DNA of 59,712 nt from a virus: the IMG/VR virus record IMGVR_UViG_3300036806_000195, positions 1 to 59,712 of that record; one strand, given 5' to 3'. The position numbers and the translations under genes were made by a program. This document shows positions 53,909-59,712 of the stretch, one piece after another (the first letter of the stretch is position 1; each line of letters opens with the position of its first letter). The notes beneath the pieces are model-generated. The model was given only the letters and a program-made list of their open reading frames with translations. It had not been told where the DNA came from and did not search any database.

Positions 53909-54130
53909 ATGGACAATATCAAGAGTTTAGAACTACAAAACGAGGTAGAACTTCACACACTCAGACATGCTATCCAGAAGCGCATGGACGCATTGAAAGA
54001 AGAATGCAAAGGATACAAGAGAGAGGACGTTATTGAGTATACAACTCTCTATAACATCATGACTCGCATAAATCCACAACTAGACACTGAAGAGGTACCA
54101 TTCGCGAAGAAGAACGCTTGGATGCTCTAG
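53909..54130 (+). CDS. Hypothetical helical protein
   Basis: The protein has 73 residues, mainly one charged helix (IKSLELQNEVELHTLRHAIQKRMDALKEECKGYKREDVIEYTTLYNIMTRI). Likely a small regulator or accessory protein. No family recognised. Confidence 0.5.
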   Translation: MDNIKSLELQNEVELHTLRHAIQKRMDALKEECKGYKREDVIEYTTLYNIMTRINPQLDTEEVPFAKKNAWML

Positions 54131-54150
54131 CGAGAGGAAGGAAGATAAAG

Positions 54151-54351
54151 ATGAATGGATTAATTAACGAACAACGCATCATAACAGCACAAAACCTCGC
54201 AAACGGCTATGACATGTTCATAGGCCGACTACTCAGTGATATGTACACCAATCCACATGACGGGCCATTCCTGCTCAATGAGCTCAACATAGCTATTGAC
54301 AGGAAACAAGAGGCTGAACGACTTGCTGAGATAGAGAGGATACAAGGATGA
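54151..54351 (+). CDS. Hypothetical helical protein
   Basis: The protein has 66 residues from the ATG at 54151, preceded by GAGGAAGG. It is helical (NGLINEQRIITAQNLANGYDMFIGRLLSDMYTNPHDGPFLLNELNIAIDRKQEAERL). Coupled to the next gene by ATGA. No family recognised. Confidence 0.5.
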   Translation: MNGLINEQRIITAQNLANGYDMFIGRLLSDMYTNPHDGPFLLNELNIAIDRKQEAERLAEIERIQG

Positions 54352-54665
54352 GCATAGACGCAAAGATACGAGACGTAGAAGAAGTAGCAGAAGGCTACCT
54401 ACTACATCTAGAGCCGCGATGGGAGCCCAATTACAAGAGTTGGTCTTGCTGTGGACAGAAGCAACTTACTATCATCAATCCGACGTGGAAGCCAGAACCA
54501 GGACTGGCAATCTGGGGCGGAGGCATAGTGCTCATTGAGACAAAACCCAAGGCGCGGGAATACCACCAGTTAGGCTACACGAGGCTATTTGAAACGAGAG
54601 AACAGGCGGACAAAGCGGCTCTATCCTACGGCCAATCCACAAAGAAGCAGGAGACACAAGCATGA
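54348..54665 (+). CDS. Hypothetical protein
   Basis: The protein has 105 residues with Cys-Cys (WSCCGQKQLTIINPTWKPEPGLAIWGGGIVLIETKPKAREYHQLGYTRLF) in a beta-rich core and a polar tail. Coupled on both sides by ATGA. No family recognised. Confidence 0.5.
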   Translation: MSIDAKIRDVEEVAEGYLLHLEPRWEPNYKSWSCCGQKQLTIINPTWKPEPGLAIWGGGIVLIETKPKAREYHQLGYTRLFETREQADKAALSYGQSTKKQETQA

Positions 54666-54922
54666 CAATCAATCCAAACAAAGAACAGCAACTCTGGTAT
54701 AAAGGCAAGCTGCATATGGCGCATATTAGCGACCGTGTAGTAGCCAAAAACAAGGTTGAATATGGCACTACTGTCATTGACGGCAAATCTTACAAAGTGT
54801 ACAAAAACCCACTCATCGATGCATGGGAATTTATGAGACCTGAACGCAAGAGTTACTGGTGTGATGAAGGCGATGATAGCATGTTGCGTTTTACGCCCAA
54901 TCAAGGATATGCCGGAATATGA
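54662..54922 (+). CDS. Hypothetical protein
   Basis: The protein has 86 residues. It is alpha-beta with KLHMAHISDRVVAKNKVEYGTTVIDGKSYKVYKNPLIDAWEFMRPERKSYWCDEGDD, a single Cys near the C-terminus. Coupled upstream. The next gene appears frameshifted. Confidence 0.5.
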   Translation: MTINPNKEQQLWYKGKLHMAHISDRVVAKNKVEYGTTVIDGKSYKVYKNPLIDAWEFMRPERKSYWCDEGDDSMLRFTPNQGYAGI

Positions 54923-54942
54923 GCATCACAGGAGCAACAACC

Positions 54943-55024
54943 ATGAACAACACGATGCTTAGATCGTGCTGAGCTTGTAGCGTATGCAAAGCAGTATATG
55001 ACAGAGCAGGAGAAAGAGGCATAA
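54943..55024 (+). pseudogene. Frameshifted small gene
   Basis: From ATG 54943 the frame MNNTMLRSC stops after nine codons. Removing one base near 54961 gives MNNTMLDRAELVAYAKQYMTEQEKEA ending at 55024. The tail looks genuinely coding (helical, charged) and fits the gene spacing, so a one-base frameshift or assembly error is likely. Confidence 0.4.
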
Positions 55025-55036
55025 GGAGCTAGATAT

Positions 55037-55300
55037 ATGAGCAAAGGCACCTCAATTAGCACCGATCCATTCAGGCCACTTGAGATTGAGTGGACCTATC
55101 ACAAGTATCGTTTTGAGCGTCAAGCGGATGACAGCTTCAAACAAACACCACAGCATCACGTGACGCTCAAGTTACCTGCGCTCTCCAATCGTGAGGAGGT
55201 ACGGCTCGTGAATATGGCACCTGGCACAGCACTCAATCTGCTTAAATGGCTGCAAGAAAACGAAGAGCTGATCACTCAACTAGCACAAGAGGAGACATAA
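55037..55300 (+). CDS. Hypothetical protein
   Basis: The protein has 87 residues with AAGGAGCTAG upstream. Beta-rich core PLEIEWTYHKYRFERQADDSFKQTPQHHVTLKLPAL followed by a helical C-terminus (NMAPGTALNLLKWLQENEELITQLAQEE). No family recognised. Confidence 0.55.
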   Translation: MSKGTSISTDPFRPLEIEWTYHKYRFERQADDSFKQTPQHHVTLKLPALSNREEVRLVNMAPGTALNLLKWLQENEELITQLAQEET

Positions 55301-55302
55301 GC

Positions 55303-55536
55303 TTGAACAATGACAGCTTTGACGAACAGCGCTTCATCCTCGAATGGCACCTCGAATTCTGCTCAGCATGCGGGTGCTTCGTGCAGATGGCTGCACATAC
55401 AGAAGAGCGTTGTGAGCGTACACGAGGCATTATCGGCAATCTCATAGGTGAAGTGCAGAGAACAGAGGTTCCACAAGCGTTTTACAAGGCTTTTGAAGGT
55501 GAGCCACCATTTCAATGCGAGCAGCAATATGATTAG
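55303..55536 (+). CDS. Small zinc-binding protein (TTG start)
   Basis: The protein has 77 residues from a TTG preceded by GGAG; an ATG at 55246 would overlap the previous gene by 55 bases without a ribosome site. WHLEFCSACGCFVQMAAHTEERC gives CxxC and H...C zinc ligands, and the C-terminus has another Cys. Role unknown. Confidence 0.5.
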   Translation: MNNDSFDEQRFILEWHLEFCSACGCFVQMAAHTEERCERTRGIIGNLIGEVQRTEVPQAFYKAFEGEPPFQCEQQYD

Positions 55537-55557
55537 AGATGTGAAAGGAGAGAGTAA

Positions 55558-55737
55558 ATGGTAGAACAGCAAAAAGAGACAGTATCACGAGAAGAGTTCG
55601 AAGCGCTGAAAAAGAGAGTAGCAGGACTTGAAGAGATTGTGGAAGTTCTAGAGCAGTCTGAGCTATCTATGGCGCAAATTATACGTGAGATGGTTAAGTT
55701 TTTTAAAGGCGATAAAGTAGAAAGAAAGAGTAAGTAG
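55558..55737 (+). CDS. Small coiled-coil protein (59 aa)
   Basis: The 59-codon frame starts after AAAGGAGAG. It is helical throughout (SREEFEALKKRVAGLEEIVEVLEQSELSMAQIIREMVKFF) with a basic tail. It lies one base before the ParB-methyltransferase gene and may form a complex with it. Confidence 0.5.
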   Translation: MVEQQKETVSREEFEALKKRVAGLEEIVEVLEQSELSMAQIIREMVKFFKGDKVERKSK

Positions 55738-55738
55738 A

Positions 55739-56872
55739 ATGAAATACCGAATAAATGACATTGTTGTAGGAGAGAGAAAACGAGAGTCTAGCGACGTTGC
55801 AGCATTGGCTGAAAGCATTAAAGAAATCGGGTTAATCAATCCAATCACCATTAGACCGGATGGCACTCTTAATACTGGGCTGAATCGACTAGAAGCATGC
55901 AGGTCTTTAGGTTGGGATGAGATTGAAGTCAACATCACACAGCTTGAAGACTTGGATGCTGAGCTAGCAGAGATTGACGAGAACCTTATCCGTAACGAGC
56001 TGCACTGGGCAGATAGAGACAAGCAACTCAAGAGACGCAAAGAAATTTATGAGACAAAGCACCCTGAGACAAAACGAGGCAATAACATAGAAAAGACTCT
56101 TTTAAGATCAAAAGAGGAAGTGAATCCGAATAATTCGGATTCACTTCCCGGATTCTCTCAAGACACTGCAAATAAATCTGGACTATCTAGGGACACTATA
56201 GAACAGGGCATCAAACGAGCTACCGCTTTTACAGATGATCAGATGAAAACCTTGAAGCAAGCAGAAGTCACCCAGACAGAAGCAACAAAGATAGCGCGGT
56301 TGCCTCAACCGGAAAGAGAGGAAGTCGTCAAGCAGGTATCCAAGGGTGTCCCCACTGCTCTGCTAACCAGCGAGACCAACGAATGGTATACCCCCCCTGA
56401 GTATGTAGCGATGGCCCGTAAATTGATGAAAGGCATAGACCTAGATCCGGCTAGCAACGCCTACGCAAACGAGAGAGTAGTACAGGCTAAAGACTTTTAC
56501 GATATCCAGGCAAATGGATTAGACAAAGAGTGGCGCGGCCGTGTCTGGTTAAATCCCCCTTACGGACGTGATGAGGGCGGGAGCAATCAAGAGGCATGGT
56601 CACGTCGGCTTATTGAACAATATGAGGCGGGTATCACTAAAGAGGCTATCTTGCTCGTCAATGCCAACACTGAGGCAAAATGGTTTCAGCCGCTCTATAA
56701 CTACCTCATCTGCTTTACTAACCACAGAATACGCTTCTATAACACTGAGGGCACCTCTAGCCAGCCTACACAAGGGAATGCATTCATCTATTTTGGACAC
56801 CAGAAAGACCGTTTTACTGAGCTTTTCAGCACCTTTGGCGTCGTTATACGGAGGATTGATAATGGTTGCTAA
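55739..56872 (+). CDS. ParB-like domain fused to DNA adenine methyltransferase
   Basis: The protein has 377 residues. Residues 1-90 are a ParB/Srx-type domain (ALAESIKEIGLINPITIRPDGTLNTGLNRLEACRSLGWDEIEVNI). A linker with HTH-like repeats follows (SRDTIEQGIKRATAFTDDQMKTLKQAEVTQTEATKIARLPQ). Residues about 215-375 match phage N6-adenine methyltransferases: NEWYTPPEYV, IDLDPASN, the catalytic NPPYG (Asn272-Tyr275), and a C-terminal FGVVIRRI. It may protect phage DNA from host restriction or mark it for regulation. It overlaps the next gene by 11 bases. Confidence 0.88.
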   Translation: MKYRINDIVVGERKRESSDVAALAESIKEIGLINPITIRPDGTLNTGLNRLEACRSLGWDEIEVNITQLEDLDAELAEIDENLIRNELHWADRDKQLKRRKEIYETKHPETKRGNNIEKTLLRSKEEVNPNNSDSLPGFSQDTANKSGLSRDTIEQGIKRATAFTDDQMKTLKQAEVTQTEATKIARLPQPEREEVVKQVSKGVPTALLTSETNEWYTPPEYVAMARKLMKGIDLDPASNAYANERVVQAKDFYDIQANGLDKEWRGRVWLNPPYGRDEGGSNQEAWSRRLIEQYEAGITKEAILLVNANTEAKWFQPLYNYLICFTNHRIRFYNTEGTSSQPTQGNAFIYFGHQKDRFTELFSTFGVVIRRIDNGC

Positions 56873-57431
56873 TCTTGCAGACGACTTTAATGCTGCTCTT
56901 GACTACTCTCGCAGGATGCGTGATACCTTCCTGGTCCATTTTTACAAACGATACTCTTTTGATGGTAGATATGTCTTTGTTGACAAGAGCGCATGTTCCA
57001 CACTATTGCAAAAGGAATTAGCCGTCGACACGGTTGCTCAGTGGTCAAACAGAGGCTCTATCTGTATTGAAGAGAAGATAGAGCAGTGGCCTGGGCACCA
57101 ACGGTGGAACTTTGCTCTTGAGACTGAGAGCTGTACAACCCCTGGTAGAGAGCGTAAAGGATGGATGCACTATGCCAAGGCTGATTATCTACTTTATGCA
57201 TTTGCCTTTGATGGCGACATAGGGCTAAATGCTTACCTCATCGACTTCCCCAAACTACGGGAATGGTTTTGGAACCTACCAACACGCTACGAATCATACG
57301 TAATGCCTACGCTCAATCGCACCCGATTTGAGAAAGTCCCTATCCAAGATGTCGCAAAAGCTGTACCGACATGGCACTACATCATCAATAGTGAAGGATG
57401 CAAGTTCATCAAGAAGAGGGCCACAGCATGA
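56862..57431 (+). CDS. PD-(D/E)XK-like protein
   Basis: The protein has 189 residues from the ATG at 56862. FVDKSACSTLLQKELAVDTVAQWSNRGSICIEEKIEQWPGHQRWNFALETESC...GWMHYAKADYLLYAF has the order Asp...Glu-x-Lys followed by FALETES and KADYLLYAF, as in PD-(D/E)XK folds of phage nuclease-like proteins. The neighbouring methyltransferase invites a restriction-modification reading, but many such phage proteins are inactive or replication-linked. Activity is unproven. Confidence 0.55.
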   Translation: MVANLADDFNAALDYSRRMRDTFLVHFYKRYSFDGRYVFVDKSACSTLLQKELAVDTVAQWSNRGSICIEEKIEQWPGHQRWNFALETESCTTPGRERKGWMHYAKADYLLYAFAFDGDIGLNAYLIDFPKLREWFWNLPTRYESYVMPTLNRTRFEKVPIQDVAKAVPTWHYIINSEGCKFIKKRATA

Positions 57432-57547
57432 ACACTACACGCATGAACAAGCTTATGAATTATACGGGCATAACGCTCTCGAATAGATGTTATAGGGGAG
57501 TTACACAAGAAATGAGGCAAAGAGAAAGGGACGAGTATGCCCCGTCC

Positions 57548-57847
57548 CTACGATGCAACGATTATGTCCTGGGGGGACTCTTCTTCAAGCAGCTCTTCGG
57601 ACGTCGGCGCACGATAATCAGTCTCGGCAAAGATCCTTGCCGACTCCTCTGGAGTACATCTCAATGCCCGGCAAATTCTCAGCAAACTATCACGCGATGG
57701 ATTCGATCCGCCATGCATAATTCGGTAGATTTGGCTGTAATTCAGCCGAGCATCAACTGCCAGATGTCCCAATCCGCAACCTTTTTGAACACGAATAGTA
57801 TCAATCCGCATTCCAAGAAGACTCAATTGACTTGTTTTTCTCGGCAT
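57548..57847 (-). CDS. XRE-family repressor
   Basis: The protein has 99 residues, with GGGGGAAGGAA before the ATG on the minus strand. LLGMRIDTIRVQKGCGLGHLAVDARLNYSQIYRIMHGGSNPSRDSLLRICRALRCTPEESARIF is a full HTH_3 domain with a short acidic tail. It is divergent to the primase-helicase gene, with TGCAATAT palindromes in the shared promoter region, and is the strongest candidate for the lysogeny/replication repressor. Plus-strand frames over it are shadows. Confidence 0.88.
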   Translation of the reverse strand: MPRKTSQLSLLGMRIDTIRVQKGCGLGHLAVDARLNYSQIYRIMHGGSNPSRDSLLRICRALRCTPEESARIFAETDYRAPTSEELLEEESPQDIIVAS

Positions 57848-57868
57848 TTATTCCTTCCCCCGTTATGT

Positions 57869-57991
57869 CTTGACATGCAATATTGCATGGTGTACAATAT
57901 CAATATTGCGCTATATGCAATATATGGTACTTGCAAAGCGCTAAAAAGTCAAGTGGCCATTGGGCACAATTCTTAATAAAAACTGCAATAT
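57869..57991 (+). promoter_or_regulatory. Primase promoter with TGCAATAT operators
   Basis: TTGACA (57869-57874), 17 bases, TACAAT (57892-57897). ATGCAATATTGCAT (57874-57887) is a perfect 14-bp palindrome in the spacer. CAATATTG (57900-57907), TGCAATAT (57915-57922) and TGCAATAT (57984-57991) repeat the half-site. Binding would block the strong promoter and act on the divergent repressor gene. Confidence 0.85.
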
Positions 57992-58011
57992 TTTTAGTTG
58001 AGAGGCGACAC

Positions 58012-59712
58012 ATGGAAGATGTCATCGTAACTCGTCTCAGGGACCTGAAGCAGTTCCCTCAGTGGGTTTGCTATTCACACAAAAGCAAGGTCCCACTGGA
58101 CCCTCACACAGGGAAGGGTGCTGATTGCAACAACCCCGATGATTGGGGGTCCTACGATCTAGCACGCGCAACCTGGGCTGGCAATAGAGGATGGTACGCA
58201 GGACTCGGGTTTGAGTTTGTCAAAGATCAAGAAATTACAGGGATTGATCTAGACAAGTGCGTAACAGACGGTATTATATCAGACTATGCAAAAGGTATCC
58301 TAGAACGCATTAACTCCTATTCAGAATTCTCTCCGAGTGGCACTGGCATCCATATTCTGGTAAAAGGCAACATTCCTTCTAATCTCGACTCTGATCCGAC
58401 TGGAGTCACCAAGGTCGAGATGTACGATCATCAACGGTATTTTGCTGTTACAGGACGCCATGTCCCTGGAACTCCTGAAACCATTGAAGACCGTCAAGAG
58501 GAATTGACTGCTCTCCATGCTGAGATAGCTGCAATTCGAGCCGCTTCAAAAGCACCTAAGCAGAGGCCAAAGTACATAGAACTGCTTCCTAAGCCCGATA
58601 GTCCCTATGGCAGTCCTTACGGTATCAGCGCTCTACAAGCTGAGTGCGTCAATATGGCAATGGCTGTCAATGGCAGTCGCAACACTCAGCTCAATCGCTC
58701 AGCCTACGCACTTGGTCAACTTCTTACAGGTGGTGAGATACGAGATAGATCCTATATAGAGAGGGAGCTAGGCGCGGCTGCTCAGGGTGTAGGACTTGGA
58801 GACCGTGAAATTGAGCACACTATGAGGAGTGGCTTGGAAGATGGTATGCAAGAGCCTCGTTCAGCACCTCCTACTCTGAAGTCTACAACCTGGAAGGACT
58901 ACGAACCTGAGATGGACACACCCACTGGTAGCAACGGACAGCAGGAACCTCCTAGCAACGATCCACCTCCAAAAGAAATCACAGCAGAAGACCTCTGCAA
59001 ATTCACTGAGGATGATGCCGGCAATGGGGACGCTATGTATGCCTTGTATGGTAAAGACTTCCTCTTCTGCCCTTCTCGCGGATGGTTCCGGTATATAGAT
59101 ACCCACTGGGAGCTTGACGAGGACGGCGCTAGCGTAAAAAGGTATGCTGTAAAGACCTTGCGCAAGCGTAGACACGCTGCTGTGGAGCTAGGAGCTGAGG
59201 CAGTCGTTAAATGCACCAAGGGAGATGCTAATAAGGTAAGTGGCTGTATTGATCGGTTTAGAACTCTTGTCAATGTCAGCATCGATGAGTTCGACAGGCA
59301 TCCTGATATCATCAACTGCAAGAATGGAGTAGTTAATCTGCGCAATGGCAGTATCGAACCACATAGCCGTAGCCAGCGATTTACCTACTGCATGCCAGTT
59401 GCTTATAGGCCAGAGACTGTTTGTCTGGAATGGCTTGACTACCTAGATGGGGTAGTTGGCGGCGGACGGGAAGTTATTGACTACCTCCAAATGGCCCTAG
59501 GCTATTCGATGACTGGTCACACCAGGGAAGAAGTCCTCTTCTACCTCTACGGACCTACAAGAAGCGGGAAAGGTACGATATCAGAAATTTTTATGTCTCT
59601 TATGCCCAGTCCTCTTTCAACTGAGGTCGATTTCAACTCATTCACAGCAAAAAGGGAAGGTGACGTAAACAACTTTGATCTAGCGCCACTTAAACCCAGT
59701 CGCTTGATTTTT
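58012..59712 (+). CDS. Primase-helicase (AEP primase, D5-N, SF3 helicase), N-terminal part
   Basis: The gene starts with ATG at 58012 and runs off the window end; across the junction it continues to 781 for about 784 residues in all. The N-terminal primase domain has TGIDLDKC (76-83), the metal-binding Asp pair of archaeo-eukaryotic primases, and SPSGTGIHI (108-116). The middle has a Pro/Gln-rich hinge and a D5-N domain (DIINCKNGVVNLRNG, FTYCMPVAY). The SF3 helicase Walker A is GPTRSGKGT (514-522). Role: primer synthesis and unwinding at the origin, as in P4-like replication. Confidence 0.95.
   Translation, partial: MEDVIVTRLRDLKQFPQWVCYSHKSKVPLDPHTGKGADCNNPDDWGSYDLARATWAGNRGWYAGLGFEFVKDQEITGIDLDKCVTDGIISDYAKGILERINSYSEFSPSGTGIHILVKGNIPSNLDSDPTGVTKVEMYDHQRYFAVTGRHVPGTPETIEDRQEELTALHAEIAAIRAASKAPKQRPKYIELLPKPDSPYGSPYGISALQAECVNMAMAVNGSRNTQLNRSAYALGQLLTGGEIRDRSYIERELGAAAQGVGLGDREIEHTMRSGLEDGMQEPRSAPPTLKSTTWKDYEPEMDTPTGSNGQQEPPSNDPPPKEITAEDLCKFTEDDAGNGDAMYALYGKDFLFCPSRGWFRYIDTHWELDEDGASVKRYAVKTLRKRRHAAVELGAEAVVKCTKGDANKVSGCIDRFRTLVNVSIDEFDRHPDIINCKNGVVNLRNGSIEPHSRSQRFTYCMPVAYRPETVCLEWLDYLDGVVGGGREVIDYLQMALGYSMTGHTREEVLFYLYGPTRSGKGTISEIFMSLMPSPLSTEVDFNSFTAKREGDVNNFDLAPLKPSRLIF
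59586..59712. repeat. Terminal direct overlap, right copy
   Basis: This is an exact copy of bases 1-127. See the left copy. It marks the point where the circular assembly was opened, inside the helicase domain. Confidence 0.95.

Noticed and set aside
57398-57976. 192-codon plus-strand reading frame over the 57.5-kb repressor
   Set aside because: The minus-strand frame is a clear HTH_3 protein with a ribosome site. The start at 57428 overlaps the previous stop, so a very short coupled peptide cannot be excluded, but nothing supports the full frame.

Overview
The window is one complete, circularly assembled tailed-phage genome. Its first 127 bases are repeated exactly as its last 127 (1-127 = 59586-59712), so the unique molecule is about 59.6 kb. 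The primase-helicase gene that starts at 58012 runs through the junction and ends at 781. The genome encodes a siphovirus-type virion (HK97-like head, tail tube, tape measure, tail-tip proteins), a tyrosine integrase, several phage-type repressors and excisionase-like proteins, so it is a temperate phage or phage-plasmid. Base composition looks moderate (about mid-40s % GC by eye). The host is probably a Gram-positive-like or Chloroflexota (Ktedonobacteria-type) bacterium. This is inferred from the style of the accessory genes (V4R/H-NOX-like regulator, ECF sigma factor with a Pro/Thr-rich tail, DUF4352-like lipoprotein, membrane/coiled-coil/HTH protein) and was not tested.

Layout. 58012 to 781: AEP-type primase/D5-N/SF3 helicase, followed by an iteron-like inverted cluster (770-873). 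0.9-5.7 kb: short translationally coupled early genes including GIY-YIG and RusA nucleases, then integrase and a YopX-like protein. 5.7-6.6 kb: a non-coding block with long inverted repeats (candidate attP) and a tRNA/tRNA-like array. 6.6-7.7 kb: a polynucleotide-kinase-like gene and tiny genes. 7.7-33.5 kb: the late operon, all on +, except one inverted HNH homing nuclease: TerS, TerL, portal fused to a 2H phosphoesterase, protease/scaffold, capsid with an Fn3-like insertion, connectors, tail tube, G/GT chaperones with a -1 slippery site, tape measure, tail tip, SGNH esterase, amidase, holin group. 33.8-37.3 kb: minus-strand regulators and a replication-initiator-like gene, plus a lipoprotein. 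37.3-45 kb: repressor, second GIY-YIG, many small coiled-coil genes, and a plasmid-like module (FtsK-type translocase and a membrane coiled-coil HTH protein around a 21-bp inverted repeat). 45-50 kb: divergent excisionase-like switch, SWIM-type protein, Sak4-like recombinase, papain-like protease. 50.2-53 kb: V4R/H-NOX-like regulator facing an XRE protein, a membrane-tethered ECF sigma factor, and a LuxR-type HTH protein. 53-57.5 kb: small genes, ParB-methyltransferase fusion, PD-(D/E)XK-like protein. 57.5-58 kb: an XRE repressor divergent from the primase promoter, with TGCAATAT operators.

How the parts may work together (inference). The 57.5-kb repressor probably controls replication entry. 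RusA, the Sak4-like ATPase and the primase-helicase would replicate and resolve DNA. Several promoter-hairpin units scattered between genes look like short non-coding transcripts. The most unusual combination is RNA-directed: three tRNA-like genes with enlarged or interrupted anticodon arms, a polynucleotide-kinase-like gene next to them, and a 2H phosphoesterase fused to the portal protein. This could reflect tRNA repair or processing, or counter-defence. No RNA ligase was recognised, so the pathway is only a hypothesis.
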